Below, one piece after another: positions 42,831 to 51,564 of a stretch of 64,000 nt of DNA; position 1 is the first letter of the stretch, and each line of letters starts with the position of its first letter. Made by a program: the position numbers and the translations under genes. The notes below the pieces were generated by a model, which was not told where the DNA came from, made no database searches, and saw only the letters and a program-made list of their open reading frames with translations. Source of the stretch: JAAYTD01 sp964472015 (GTDB lineage Bacteria > Bacteroidota > Ignavibacteria > Kapaibacteriales > UBA2268); the NCBI GenBank assembly GCA_964472015.1, contig CAYYIP010000005.1:62001-126000 (forward strand), written 5' to 3'.

Positions 42831-42868
42831 AAATGGAAGGGTTAAATCAATAACCCTTCCATTTTTTT
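42831..42868. terminator. bidirectional terminator
   Basis: A 14-bp perfect stem AAATGGAAGGGTTA (42831-42844) with 42851-42864 and runs of A and T on the two sides. It separates the small membrane gene from the convergent sheath gene. Confidence 0.8.
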
Positions 42869-42874
42869 GATTAA

Positions 42875-44845
42875 TTATTTAATAAAGAAATTTAAGAAAA
42901 TCTTTTCAGTTGTTCTTGTTGGTTCTAGAATAATATCAACATGAAAAGTTTTTGTTTTTCTTTCGTATTCAGTTGCACCCACATCAACAGAATATGAATA
43001 CAATCCTCTTTTACGTTTAATATCTTCTAAGAATGAAACAACTTCATCAGAAACAGAAGACCATGTGATTTGATCATTTTGTTCATAAATATAATTATTT
43101 GTATAAACTTCCAATGCTCTTTTTATATAAAGAACCAATCGTGTGATATTTAAATCTTGAAGAGCTGAAGCTTTTGTCTGGCTTGTTAATTGACTCCAAA
43201 CAACATAATTTGTTCCAAATTTTACAATTGGATTTATTTGTTTTAAATATAATTGATCTCTATCTCCAAGTTTTGGTACATATCTAATTTCTTTAACTGA
43301 ATCAATTGATGCTCTATTAAATCCAGCAGGAGCATACCATAATTCACTCACTCTATCATTTCTAGGTAAAATATAAGACATATGATAAATAGGTGAAACC
43401 CAAATATCCTGACCTGTAAATTGATCATTAATTTTTGAATAAACATCATAAATTGCACATAGATATGTATTAAAAGAATTATCATTTCTTGCAGAAATTG
43501 AATTATTTGAAGTTGCATTATCTCCATTATCAATAATAGCAACACAATCCTTTCTTTCTTTTACAAGATTTACAATTTGTGTTTTAACGTCTACAGGATA
43601 ACCACAATCAAATATTAAATTAAAATAAATAGTATCTATGTCATACATAATATCTTCTTTATTTCTTGTTACGGGATTAACTAAAAGACCAGAAAATGCT
43701 TTTTGTAAAACATCTGTTCCTTTTTCAGAATTAAAAGATCCATCTTCATTAATTATATTTCCATCAGAACCTCTTTTAAGTGGTAATGGAGATGCTGAAA
43801 ATATTGTTGAAATAAGAACATCTGATTTTTTAATTTCATATGTAATTGTTGAATCTATTTTAAATGAACTAACATCACCCAGCCATACAGGATTACCAAT
43901 TTCTGTATTTTTTTGATCATAAACATTAATGGTATCTTTGTCTTCTGAAGATTCTCCAAGCCACCCATAAATTTTATTTCCAAATCCATCTTTTACAATA
44001 ATTATATAAGAAGCTGTTGAATCCACACAAGACCAAGTGGAAAAATCTTGTTTTGTATCAATTATTGAACTCATTTCATTATTAATATTAACTGAAACAT
44101 CTCCAATATTTTTATCAAATATTTTAATAAGATAATCATAGCCATTAGAATAATTACCGTTCATTAAAGACATTTCAACTCTAAGGATAGAAGAATATTG
44201 TTCTAAAACATATCCTACCCAAATAGAATCTCCTGATTTATCCATAACATTGGGATCAAAAGAAACTTCAAATGATTCAACAATTAATTCAGATCCATCT
44301 GATTGAATTTCATAAATATCTAAAATATAAATTCCATTTAACATTGGATTTGCATGAGAGGTAATATTTATTCCAATATTGTTATAATATTCTCCTCTTC
44401 CTATTGGATAAAATACACATAAAGGAAAAACATTTTCGTCTGTTTGTTCAAGAGATGTTTTAATTTCAGATATAGAGTTAAAAGAAGAATTATTTGATGT
44501 AATTATTGTTGGATTATCAGAATTTGTATTTTTAACAGCTGATAAAATAATATTTGCATAAGTTGCATCTTCTGGAAGACATCTCATAAAATATAATGAT
44601 CCAGATTCACCTAAAAAATTATAAGCACAATATAAACCTTGTCCATAATATTTTCCATAATCTGAAATATTTGGTTCACCCCATTCTTTAATTAAATCAC
44701 TTTTTGAACTAACAAATATTAATTGATTATCTCTTCCCTTTTTAGTTAAAGCATTTATAAATCCTATTGTTCCTGGTACTTGCTGTACATATTCACTCAA
44801 ATCTATTATTTTAGAATATACACCAGCAGAAATATTATTTGCCAT
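42875..44845 (-). CDS. tail sheath protein
   Basis: The 656-residue protein starts MANNISAGVYSKIIDLSEYV, the typical GVY...D.S beginning of contractile sheath proteins (T4 gp18 659 residues), and ends with the conserved C-terminal domain: YIKRALEVYTNNYIYEQND, then SVDVGATEYERKTKTFHVDI, ending RTTEKIFLNFFI. The C-terminal strand donates to a neighbour subunit during assembly. Its ribosome site is CGGAGG. It is downstream of another tail gene on the same strand. Confidence 0.88.
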   Translation of the reverse strand: MANNISAGVYSKIIDLSEYVQQVPGTIGFINALTKKGRDNQLIFVSSKSDLIKEWGEPNISDYGKYYGQGLYCAYNFLGESGSLYFMRCLPEDATYANIILSAVKNTNSDNPTIITSNNSSFNSISEIKTSLEQTDENVFPLCVFYPIGRGEYYNNIGINITSHANPMLNGIYILDIYEIQSDGSELIVESFEVSFDPNVMDKSGDSIWVGYVLEQYSSILRVEMSLMNGNYSNGYDYLIKIFDKNIGDVSVNINNEMSSIIDTKQDFSTWSCVDSTASYIIIVKDGFGNKIYGWLGESSEDKDTINVYDQKNTEIGNPVWLGDVSSFKIDSTITYEIKKSDVLISTIFSASPLPLKRGSDGNIINEDGSFNSEKGTDVLQKAFSGLLVNPVTRNKEDIMYDIDTIYFNLIFDCGYPVDVKTQIVNLVKERKDCVAIIDNGDNATSNNSISARNDNSFNTYLCAIYDVYSKINDQFTGQDIWVSPIYHMSYILPRNDRVSELWYAPAGFNRASIDSVKEIRYVPKLGDRDQLYLKQINPIVKFGTNYVVWSQLTSQTKASALQDLNITRLVLYIKRALEVYTNNYIYEQNDQITWSSVSDEVVSFLEDIKRKRGLYSYSVDVGATEYERKTKTFHVDIILEPTRTTEKIFLNFFIK

Positions 44846-44915
44846 TTAAAAAAATCCTCCGAAATATTCTCTACTTTCTTTTTTATTATTTTTAATATTT
44901 TTTAGACTTCCTTTT

Positions 44916-45605
44916 TTAGAAAAATAAATACCAAGCGAAAATTAAATTCATATTGGGCTTTTTTATAATTGTTTGAAATGTAATTTTTGCATATAAAGTA
45001 AAAGGACCACCATAACCAGATAAGCTTGAAATTCCTGTATATAAAGCGGCTTCATTAATTATATTATCATTTGCATCATCTTGAGTTAAAGAATTTGTAA
45101 CTAAACATATCAATTGTGCATTATCATTATATTGATCTTGTATATATTCGATATTATCAAATTGTTTTTTATAATATCCTTCACCTGAAACATAATCACC
45201 ATAAGAAAAATTAGATTCATGCATAACAACTTTATTCTTTAAATCCGTATCTGCATTAGTTGGAGAAATTGGATTTAAAGGATCTTCTAAAAGACATCCA
45301 CCCGAACCAACACCAAACCAACATAAAAATTCATTGGGAGTTGATGTAATATTAATATTTTGCATATTTAAAATTCTAGACGCAGCCCATTCTCTACCAG
45401 CAGATACAATCAAATTATTTCTAGTTAATAGTTTTCTTTTATTATCTTTTATTTCATAAATATCAACATAATTTTTAGGAACTTTTCGATATTCTCTTTT
45501 TATAGTATTGCATTTACAAAAAGAATCATTTAGACAATCTGAATATCTTTCTTCAGCTTTAATAAAAATTGTCATATCTTTATCTTTTTCATCAAGATTT
45601 TTCAA
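44916..45605 (-). CDS. tail structural protein (T4-like/cyanophage type)
   Basis: The 229-residue product has a Cys-rich charged N-terminus, then NNLIVSAGREWAASRI (73-88), LCWFGVGSGG, INEAALYTG and a terminal KITFQTIIKKPNMNLIFAWYLFF. The NxGREWxASRI, NEAxLY and F.TI.K.....FxWxxFF pattern is found in virion/tail-fibre-associated proteins of T4-like phages. It shares a transcript with the sheath gene, 70 nt downstream. Confidence 0.6.
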   Translation of the reverse strand: MKNLDEKDKDMTIFIKAEERYSDCLNDSFCKCNTIKREYRKVPKNYVDIYEIKDNKRKLLTRNNLIVSAGREWAASRILNMQNINITSTPNEFLCWFGVGSGGCLLEDPLNPISPTNADTDLKNKVVMHESNFSYGDYVSGEGYYKKQFDNIEYIQDQYNDNAQLICLVTNSLTQDDANDNIINEAALYTGISSLSGYGGPFTLYAKITFQTIIKKPNMNLIFAWYLFF

Positions 45606-45632
45606 ACTATTTAACCCCTTCTCATTTTTAAT

Positions 45633-45642
45633 TTTTGTTCTG
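45633..45642 (-). promoter_or_regulatory. class B promoter-like motif upstream of tail operon
   Basis: CAGAACAAAA on the minus strand (one base off the consensus) lies 28-37 nt before the start at 45605. Confidence 0.4.
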
Positions 45643-45681
45643 ATTATTTTTGATTTTCTTTTTCAGTTTTGAACTAAATAG

Positions 45682-45702
45682 TTATATATATTAATTAATG
45701 AA
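45682..45702 (+). promoter_or_regulatory. class A phage promoter-like motif
   Basis: TTATATATATTAATTAATGA lies 39 nt before the ATG of the lytic transglycosylase. The adjoining AAAAAAAGGAGG is the ribosome site. Confidence 0.6.
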
Positions 45703-45720
45703 AAAAAGGAGGAAAATATC

Positions 45721-46350
45721 ATGAAGAAAATAAAGATATGTTTTATGACATTTCTGTTTTTAATCATGTTTGGTATATTAACACACACCGGTATCAAAAT
45801 ATTAAATTGGGAAGAATGTGAATATATACCAAAAATTAATTTTAATGTGATTGAAGTTGAAATTGAAAAACAAGTAAAACCAGAAGATATCTCTTATTTG
45901 ATATCTTTAAGGAGTGACATTGGTGAAGAAACAAGAATCAAAATTGCAAAATGTATTGTCAATTCTGCGATTAGGTATGATATTGATCCAATTCTTTTAA
46001 CATCTTTAATTGATATTGAATCAGAATGGAACTTCAAAGCAACTTCTCCCAAAGGTGCAAAAGGATTAACACAGATAATGATTGATCAACACAGTGAACT
46101 ATTAGAAGTTAGATGTATTGATGAATCTAAAATTTACGATATTGATGTTAATATTGATTTGGGAGCACAAATATTAGCATTTTGCAGTCAGAAATTTGAA
46201 GATGTTAATTTAGTTCTAGCTTCTTATAATGCTGGAATTGGTACTATTGGTAGATTTAATGATATTCCCCCATACAAAGAAACAATTAATTATGTTAAAA
46301 ATGTTTTAGCAATGTATGGATATATGACAATAATGTTGAAAGAGAGTTAA
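45721..46350 (+). CDS. lytic transglycosylase with N-terminal membrane anchor (endolysin candidate)
   Basis: The 209-residue protein has a positively charged start and a hydrophobic segment (CFMTFLFLIMFGILT, about 7-21), a signal-anchor or signal peptide, followed by an SLT domain: IDIESEWNFKATSPKGAKGLTQIM (landmarks ESEW with E100 as catalytic Glu, GLTQIM) and ASYNAG (about 166-171). It cleaves the peptidoglycan glycan strand. A signal-bearing SLT could act as an exported lysin. The stop codon lies within the terminator stem. Confidence 0.85.
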   Translation: MKKIKICFMTFLFLIMFGILTHTGIKILNWEECEYIPKINFNVIEVEIEKQVKPEDISYLISLRSDIGEETRIKIAKCIVNSAIRYDIDPILLTSLIDIESEWNFKATSPKGAKGLTQIMIDQHSELLEVRCIDESKIYDIDVNIDLGAQILAFCSQKFEDVNLVLASYNAGIGTIGRFNDIPPYKETINYVKNVLAMYGYMTIMLKES

Positions 46351-46363
46351 ACTCTCTTTTTTT
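46339..46363 (+). terminator. short rho-independent terminator
   Basis: AAAGAGAGTT pairs with AACTCTCTTT and is followed by a T-run. It overlaps the stop codon of the lytic transglycosylase. Confidence 0.7.
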
Positions 46364-46387
46364 AACTAAAAAAAGAAAGGAGAATAA

Positions 46388-48253
46388 ATGGAATATTCAG
46401 ATTTAGAATTAAAAATTATATCTACAAGCAAAGCTTATTATGAAGGACAAACATTTATTACAGATGAAGAATTTGATAATTTAATTGATACTTTAAAAAT
46501 ACAAAATCCAAATTCAAAATTATTAAAATCTGTTGGTTGGGGTTATAATCCTGAAGAAAAAAGTAAATCGAGACATATTGGAGTTTTAGTTGGATCTATA
46601 AATTCAAAATTTAAATACAATGAAGAAATTCCTGATGATTTTAAAGAAAGTATTATTGTATCTCCAAAATTTGATGGGGGTTCTTTTATTTTATATTATC
46701 AAAATGGTATTTTAATTAAAGCATTGTCAAGAGGTAATGGATTATATGGAAAAGTCTGTACAAAAAAAATGAAATATGTTTTAAATAAATACGATATTGA
46801 AAATTTACCAAAAGGTTTATTATCAATAAGAGGTGAATGTATTATACCTATTCAATTTGAAGAAGAATTGAAAAATAGAGAAATTCCTTCTCCTAGAAAT
46901 TATGTATCTGGAATTTTAAATCGTGATGAAATTACAAAAGATTTAGATATGGTTGAATTTATTCCATATAGTATTAGAATTATAGAAGATGAATCATATA
47001 AAATTGATTCCAAAACAGATATATTCACTTATTTATCGAGTTGGAATTTTTTTGATAATTATCCTATATTTTCTTTTATTGAAAAAATAAATATAGAAAA
47101 TCTTAAAGAAATATACGAACAAATAAAAATATTATTTCCCATTGATGGTTTAGTGATAAATAAAAATTCAGTTATTAGAAGTGGAAAAGATATTATTGAA
47201 AATATGATAGCTTATAAATTTGAAGGTGAAACCGGTGTTGGAAAAATCGAAGATATTATTTGGAAAACAGGAATGTCTGGAAGAATTATTCCAGTTGTTA
47301 AACTTGAAAAACCTGTTTTTATATGTCAAGCAAACATTCAAAATATTACAGCTCATAATGCTCAATATGTTAAAGAGAATGGATTAGGTAAAAATTCATT
47401 AATAACAATAATACGATCTGGAGATGTTATACCTTATATTAAAAATGTATTAGAAGAAAAAGAAATTAATTTACCTGAAAAATGTCCTTCTTGTGATTCT
47501 CCTTTAGATTGGGAAAGCGTTCATTTAATTTGTAATAATTTAAAATGTTCTGCAAGAATAAAAGGTAATATTTTAAAAATTTTAGAAATATCAAATATTC
47601 CTGATGGTCTTGGTCCTAATACATTAGAAGAATGGATGGATAAATATAAAACAATATCAGAAGTTTGTAAATTAGTTGAATATTTAAAAAATGATAATAA
47701 AGAAGAAAGATTAAAAAATAATAAAAAAATATATGGTAATTATTATGGAGAATTAATAACAATTCTTGAATATAATTTATTAAAAAAATTCAATGATAAA
47801 TTTACAATATCTGAATTTTGGTATATTTGTAACTTGACAGGTTTGGGTAAAACAATATCATATGTTTTAAGAAAAACAAATCCTAAAACATTATCATTAA
47901 ATGAAATTGAGTATTTAGATATTCCTATAAATATTAAAAAAGAATTGAATAATAAATTTGATTTTTGGAAATCATTATTAGATGTAAATGTAATTCCTAT
48001 TTCTAATAAAGAATTACAAGAAAAAGAAATAAAATATTCAGTTGCTATTACAGGTAAATTATCAATACCTAGAAACAAATTTGAAAGAATATTGAATGAG
48101 AATGGGATTTTGTTAGGAACAATTAGTAAAAATACTAAATATCTTATTTCAAATGAAGAATCTTCATCTTCTAAATATTTAAAAGCAAAAAAACATAACA
48201 TTCCTATAATAAACGAATTAGATTTTTTAAAAAAAATTAGAGAGGAGAGGTAA
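46388..48253 (+). CDS. ligA: NAD-dependent DNA ligase with BRCT domain
   Basis: The 621-residue protein has the LigA plan: adenylation domain with K94 in SPKFDGGSF, SRGNGLYG, SIRGECIIP and DGLVINKNS; OB fold IIWKTGMSGRIIPVVKLE; a four-Cys zinc finger (CPSCDSPL, then CNNLKCSAR); helix-hairpin-helix repeats (IPDGLGPNTLEEW, LTGLGKTISY); and a C-terminal BRCT (YSVAITGKLSIPRNKFE to the end). The Ia nicotinamide domain is reduced but present (YYEGQTFITDEEFDNL). It seals nicks using NAD. It is close to full bacterial length (about 670). The ATG follows AAAGGAG. Confidence 0.95.
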   Translation: MEYSDLELKIISTSKAYYEGQTFITDEEFDNLIDTLKIQNPNSKLLKSVGWGYNPEEKSKSRHIGVLVGSINSKFKYNEEIPDDFKESIIVSPKFDGGSFILYYQNGILIKALSRGNGLYGKVCTKKMKYVLNKYDIENLPKGLLSIRGECIIPIQFEEELKNREIPSPRNYVSGILNRDEITKDLDMVEFIPYSIRIIEDESYKIDSKTDIFTYLSSWNFFDNYPIFSFIEKINIENLKEIYEQIKILFPIDGLVINKNSVIRSGKDIIENMIAYKFEGETGVGKIEDIIWKTGMSGRIIPVVKLEKPVFICQANIQNITAHNAQYVKENGLGKNSLITIIRSGDVIPYIKNVLEEKEINLPEKCPSCDSPLDWESVHLICNNLKCSARIKGNILKILEISNIPDGLGPNTLEEWMDKYKTISEVCKLVEYLKNDNKEERLKNNKKIYGNYYGELITILEYNLLKKFNDKFTISEFWYICNLTGLGKTISYVLRKTNPKTLSLNEIEYLDIPINIKKELNNKFDFWKSLLDVNVIPISNKELQEKEIKYSVAITGKLSIPRNKFERILNENGILLGTISKNTKYLISNEESSSSKYLKAKKHNIPIINELDFLKKIREER

Positions 48254-48254
48254 A

Positions 48255-48437
48255 ATGATTAAAATAGAATTGGAGCCTAAAAATCTCCATAAAGGATTTG
48301 CTGAAGTTTGTTGTTTTTGTAAGAAAGAAACAAGATATTGGCATCCCAAAAAAGATGTTCCTATATGTCCCCAATGTGCATTAATCTACAAAGAAAAAGA
48401 AGTACCAACAAAATTAACTTGGATTAAACAAAATTAA
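48255..48437 (+). CDS. small zinc-ribbon-like protein
   Basis: The 60-residue protein begins 2 nt after ligA behind GAGAGG-AGAGG. It has two CxxC pairs (CFC K and CPQC; CC at 19-20, C22, then C38 and C41), typical of a zinc ribbon, with a Trp/His-rich middle (RYWHPKKDVPICPQCA). It is probably a nucleic-acid or protein binder linked to ligase expression. Confidence 0.6.
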   Translation: MIKIELEPKNLHKGFAEVCCFCKKETRYWHPKKDVPICPQCALIYKEKEVPTKLTWIKQN

Positions 48438-48473
48438 AATATTAAATTTTAAAAAAATTAAATAATATTTTAG

Positions 48474-48509
48474 AAAAAAAAGACATTATATAATATAATG
48501 TCTTTTTTT
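48474..48509. terminator. bidirectional terminator
   Basis: AAAAAAAGACATTATA and its complement flank a short loop, with A- and T-runs at both sides. It serves convergent genes at 48255 (+) and 48515 (-). Confidence 0.8.
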
Positions 48510-48514
48510 AAATT

Positions 48515-48772
48515 TTATAAATAAGATTTACCTCGATGTCTGATAAATATCAACGTATTGAAAAGTGTGTACATACTACTTATAGATTGCACTACCCATA
48601 AGAAAATAATTCTAATGGTGGCAACTTTTCCATATTTATAAATTGCCACTGACATTAAAAGCATAAAGATTGTCATAATGGAAAAATTTATCCATATCTC
48701 TTTCATTTTTTCCTTGTCGCCAAAATTTTCTATCAAGATGGTCGCAAAATTTCTAAAATCTACTTTTTTCAT
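48515..48772 (-). CDS. small two-pass membrane protein
   Basis: The 85-residue product has a charged N-terminal helix (residues 1-25) and two hydrophobic segments (INFSIMTIFMLLMSVAIY about 28-45; IIFLWVVQSISSMYTLFNTL about 54-73). It is monocistronic, with a class A motif 47 nt upstream and AGGAG before ATG. It could be a holin-like or host-membrane effector; function is unknown. Confidence 0.6.
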   Translation of the reverse strand: MKKVDFRNFATILIENFGDKEKMKEIWINFSIMTIFMLLMSVAIYKYGKVATIRIIFLWVVQSISSMYTLFNTLIFIRHRGKSYL

Positions 48773-48798
48773 AATATTTCTCCTCTTTTGTTTTTTTA

Positions 48799-48819
48799 TT
48801 CATTAATTAATATATATAG
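48799..48819 (-). promoter_or_regulatory. class A phage promoter-like motif, minus strand
   Basis: Read on the minus strand the stretch is CTATATATATTAATTAATGA. It points toward the gene ending at 48515 and shows the motif works in a strand-specific orientation. Confidence 0.6.
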
Positions 48820-48893
48820 ATTTATTACGTGATATTGAATACTCGTTGTTAAATTAAATTTTTAAATTATCAAAGTCTTTAATTTTCTAATGT

Positions 48894-48914
48894 CTATATA
48901 TATTAATTAATGAG
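48894..48914 (+). promoter_or_regulatory. class A phage promoter-like motif
   Basis: CTATATATATTAATTAATGA lies 124 nt before the ATG at 49018. It is divergent from the copy at 48799-48819. Confidence 0.6.
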
Positions 48915-48968
48915 ACAAAAATTAACAATCTTCTTTTTTTAAAAAATATTAATTACCTAAAATATTTG

Positions 48969-49017
48969 AAAGGAGAAAGAAGGCATATAATACAAATATT
49001 ATATGCCTTCTATAATT
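48969..49017 (+). promoter_or_regulatory. ribosome site separated from start codon by a perfect hairpin
   Basis: AAAGGAG at 48969-48975 is followed by a 15-bp perfect stem (48978-48992 with 48997-49011, loop CAAA), then 6 nt and ATG 49018. If the stem forms, the effective spacing from site to start is about 8 nt, which is optimal. T4 genes 38 and 25 are known to use such a bridging hairpin. A terminator reading is less likely because no T-run follows. Confidence 0.55.
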
Positions 49018-49239
49018 ATGCTAGAACAAGAACAAAATAATGTAATTTTAGAAAAATGGAAAAGACTCGAATTAGAATTTAGGTTCTTTTTTAAAAAAAC
49101 AGAACAATTTTTAACTGATGATAATGTGACAATTGAAGAAAAAAATAATTGGAAAGAAAATACTGAAAGATATTTTAACATTTTAATATCAAAATTAAAA
49201 AATAATCTCATTGAAATTAACAATCATTTAAATTCTTAG
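49018..49239 (+). CDS. small acidic helical protein of unknown function
   Basis: I take ATG 49018 because of the hairpin-bridged ribosome site; an ATG at 49003 lies inside the stem. The 73-residue product is Glu/Asn/Lys-rich with coiled-coil character (LEKWKRLELEFRFFFKKTEQ). No family is recognised. Confidence 0.55.
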   Translation: MLEQEQNNVILEKWKRLELEFRFFFKKTEQFLTDDNVTIEEKNNWKENTERYFNILISKLKNNLIEINNHLNS

Positions 49240-49331
49240 TGAATAAGTTCTTCATTTAAATTTAAGACAAAGGGCATTATTTTGTAAGGAGGGTAAAAAT
49301 ATGATATTATTTAAAACTAAAAAGGAAAGAA

Positions 49332-49700
49332 ATGATTAAAAATTTTTTTAACAAATACAAAAGATACAAAAAATATAGATTATTTAAATCTATTTACAAT
49401 GATTTACTTAAATTTCACCCATTAGCAATTGATTCAATTTTAGAATGGTGCAAAGAAAAAAAATTTAATGAATGTCCTGAAACTATTTTAAGTGATTGGG
49501 ATGATCTTTCAGAAACAATACCATGTGTTAGTTTGTGTAATTATTTATGTTATAGACTATTTCCAGAATGTAAAAAATTTAGAATATGTCCTTGTACAAT
49601 GATAGAATTAAATTTGAAAAATAATTTAAGTATTGAAGAATTTAGTAAAATTGATGAATTTAGAAAATACATTGAGAACAAATACAAAAAAATATTGTAA
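49332..49700 (+). CDS. unknown Cys-rich protein
   Basis: The 122-residue product, ATG after AAAGGAAAG, is helical with nine Cys in its middle (for example PCVSLCNYLCYRLFPECKKF and ICPC), which could form a metal site. It has a very basic start (KKYKRYKKYRLFK-like). A 12-codon open frame at 49302-49340 with GGAGGG ahead of it overlaps its start and could be a coupled leader. No family is recognised. Confidence 0.55.
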   Translation: MIKNFFNKYKRYKKYRLFKSIYNDLLKFHPLAIDSILEWCKEKKFNECPETILSDWDDLSETIPCVSLCNYLCYRLFPECKKFRICPCTMIELNLKNNLSIEEFSKIDEFRKYIENKYKKIL

Positions 49701-49779
49701 ACTAAAGTTAAAAAAGGAGAAAAAATGAGAAAATATTTTTCAAGCTTCCATTAGTTTAACTAAATAATGGAGGTGTAAA

Positions 49780-50355
49780 ATGAAACAAAAATTTTATAAT
49801 ATTGAAAAAATTGAGTCATCTATTTATTTTTATACAAGAAAAAATGAAGTATTCATTTTTAACTCACATAAAGAATTTTTATCAAACTTAAATATCAATA
49901 TTATTTATAGAATAGGTAAAAGCTTCAAATGTGATTCTTTAGATAAATATATAGACAACAAAGACCTTAAAAATAAAACTTATTATACATGGGAATATTC
50001 AACATCGTATATTGTTGAAAAAGATGGTATTATTTTAGATCCTAAAAATATTGAAGAAGATTTTTACAAATATAATTTAGATAAAAGAAAAAAGAAAAAA
50101 TATATTAAAAATTTTATTTATAGAAAATCTCCAGTTCCAAATACAGGTAAAAGATCTTTATATAAAAATTATTTTAGATATATTAAAACTACACAAGAAA
50201 AACGTTGGTCATTTCTCGGAGAAAATGAGATTTACCCTGTTAAATTAAGAAAGAAAAGAAATTTTAAAAATATTCCAAATTCTTGGGATGATATAATAAA
50301 AGAAAGACATAAAAATTGGAAAAAATTTCGTAAAACACAATATAAAATTAATTGA
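49780..50355 (+). CDS. unknown basic protein
   Basis: The 191-residue product starts at ATG 6 nt after TGGAGGTG. It is Lys/Tyr/Phe-rich with a highly basic C-terminal half (DKRKKKKYIKNF, then LRKKRNFKNIPNSWDDI). This suggests nucleic-acid binding, but no domain is recognised. It precedes the tRNA cluster. Confidence 0.6.
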   Translation: MKQKFYNIEKIESSIYFYTRKNEVFIFNSHKEFLSNLNINIIYRIGKSFKCDSLDKYIDNKDLKNKTYYTWEYSTSYIVEKDGIILDPKNIEEDFYKYNLDKRKKKKYIKNFIYRKSPVPNTGKRSLYKNYFRYIKTTQEKRWSFLGENEIYPVKLRKKRNFKNIPNSWDDIIKERHKNWKKFRKTQYKIN

Positions 50356-50373
50356 GAAATATTTTTAATTTGT

Positions 50374-50384
50374 AAGAACAAAAA
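50374..50384 (+). promoter_or_regulatory. class B-like motif upstream of tRNA cluster
   Basis: The sequence TAAGAACAAAA lies about 20-30 nt before tRNA-Glu. It differs from the consensus by one inserted base. Weak evidence. Confidence 0.3.
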
Positions 50385-50403
50385 ATAGATTTAAAAATAT
50401 TAA

Positions 50404-50476
50404 GGGGCCGTGGACTAGCGGTTAGGTCACAAGATTTTCAATCTTGTAATCGAGGGTTCAAACCCCTCCGGCCCTA
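50404..50476 (+). tRNA. tRNA-Glu (UUC)
   Basis: The cloverleaf has acceptor GGGGCCG/CGGCCCT (G-U first pair), anticodon stem CAAGA/TCTTG with loop TTTTCAA (anticodon TTC), and T-arm GAGGGTTCAAACCCCTC. CCA is not encoded. Confidence 0.88.
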
Positions 50477-50494
50477 TCAACTTTATTAATTTTT

Positions 50495-50583
50495 GGAGAG
50501 TTGACCGAGAAGGATTATGGTGGCGGTCTTGAAAACCGTTGTGCTGAAAAGTACCGGGGGTTCGAATCCCTCACTCTCCTCCA
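50495..50583 (+). tRNA. tRNA-Ser (UGA)
   Basis: A class II tRNA with acceptor GGAGAGT/ACTCTCC, anticodon loop CTTGAAA (TGA), a variable arm, T-arm GGGGGTTCGAATCCCTC and an encoded CCA. An apparent open reading frame across it is an artefact. Confidence 0.88.
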
Positions 50584-50630
50584 AAAAACATATTTAAACC
50601 TCAAAACTAAAAAAAAGAAAGGATGGAATA

Positions 50631-51266
50631 ATGACAAAAGAGAGAATTTCTATAGCAAGAGCATTGATCAAATTAAAACTTTATGATAAACAAATTGAAG
50701 GAGCAATTGAAGAATTTAAATCATTGCATATTAAAATTGGAAAACAATTTTCATATAATTCTATGAATGAAGAAAAATTCATATCAAGTGTTACATCTTC
50801 ACTACAAAGATTTGATCAATTGATTAAAAATCGAAAAAGATTAAAATCTGGAATTGTTCTTTCAAATTCATCAACGAAAGTTAAAATTAATGATATTGAA
50901 ATGTCAATTGCAGATGTCATTGATTATAAATCTTTCATTGAAGTTGAAAAAAAGTTTCTCAAGAAATTAAAAATGGAATTGTATACCAATAAAGAAAATA
51001 TTGAAATATTAAATAATAAAGCACAAACTAAACTTGATTCTATTATTGAAGTTCAACATAGTAAAGATAAATCAAAACATTCGGGTGAAGAATATAACTC
51101 AACAGTTAAAACTTTTTGGGATAATAATCAAGCAAAACTTGTTGATCCTTTAAATATTGAACAATTATTAAAAGATTATCAGAATGAAATTGATAATTTT
51201 GAATCAGAAGTAAATATAACATTGACAGAAAGTAATACTCAAACATATATTGAAGTTGAACTGTAA
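50631..51266 (+). CDS. unknown helical protein between tRNAs
   Basis: The 211-residue product starts at ATG after AAAGGATGG. It is a long coiled-coil type protein with SIARALIKLKLYDKQIEGAI at the start, a central beta-hairpin-like INDIEMSIADVI and more helices. The plan recalls DIP1984-like or phage coil-containing proteins, but this is only a resemblance. It is embedded in the tRNA cluster, directly upstream of a structured RNA. Confidence 0.6.
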   Translation: MTKERISIARALIKLKLYDKQIEGAIEEFKSLHIKIGKQFSYNSMNEEKFISSVTSSLQRFDQLIKNRKRLKSGIVLSNSSTKVKINDIEMSIADVIDYKSFIEVEKKFLKKLKMELYTNKENIEILNNKAQTKLDSIIEVQHSKDKSKHSGEEYNSTVKTFWDNNQAKLVDPLNIEQLLKDYQNEIDNFESEVNITLTESNTQTYIEVEL

Positions 51267-51274
51267 ATAAGAAA

Positions 51275-51556
51275 AAGATGCTGATTATACGGAAGTTGAA
51301 AAATACTTAGGCCCTTCGTTATCTTGGGTTAATAGATAACATTAATAACAATAAGGTCCGACGCTTCAAATTAAAACTCAAAATTCATTTCAGAGGGCAG
51401 ATCTGAAACTTAAAATTGATGAATTTAAATTTTAATCATTTAACTATTTACTAATTAAACCTCACCGATATCAAGAATCTTTCAAATCCTTGATAATGGT
51501 AAAACGGGTATCCTAAATAACCTTTTAGCGCTACAAGGCAGTATAATCAGCATTTT
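51275..51556 (+). ncRNA. large structured non-coding RNA in tRNA cluster
   Basis: This stretch has no open gene. Its two ends pair: ATGCTGATTATAC (51278-51290) with GTATAATCAGCAT (51541-51553), extended by weaker pairs. Inside are nested helices: GGCCCTT/AAGGTCC (51310-51316, 51353-51359, one mismatch) enclosing GTTATCT/AGATAAC (51318-51324, 51334-51340); AAATTCAT/ATGAATTT (51381-51388, 51419-51426) enclosing TTTCAGA/TCTGAAA; and TATCAAG/CTTGATA (51469-51475, 51489-51495). Such a closed multi-branch fold indicates a stable RNA, comparable only in location to the T4 stable RNAs C and D. No known class is recognised. Confidence 0.65.
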
Positions 51557-51564
51557 AAAAATTG

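Noticed and set aside
50501..50686. Open frame of 61 codons starting inside tRNA-Ser
   Set aside because: It covers the tRNA and the ribosome site of the next gene and has no start signal.
51275..51556. tmRNA, RNase P RNA or group I intron for the structured RNA
   Set aside because: No tRNA-like end pairing with CCA, no universal RNase P core and no recognisable P-Q-R-S intron elements were found; tRNA and genes on both sides are intact.
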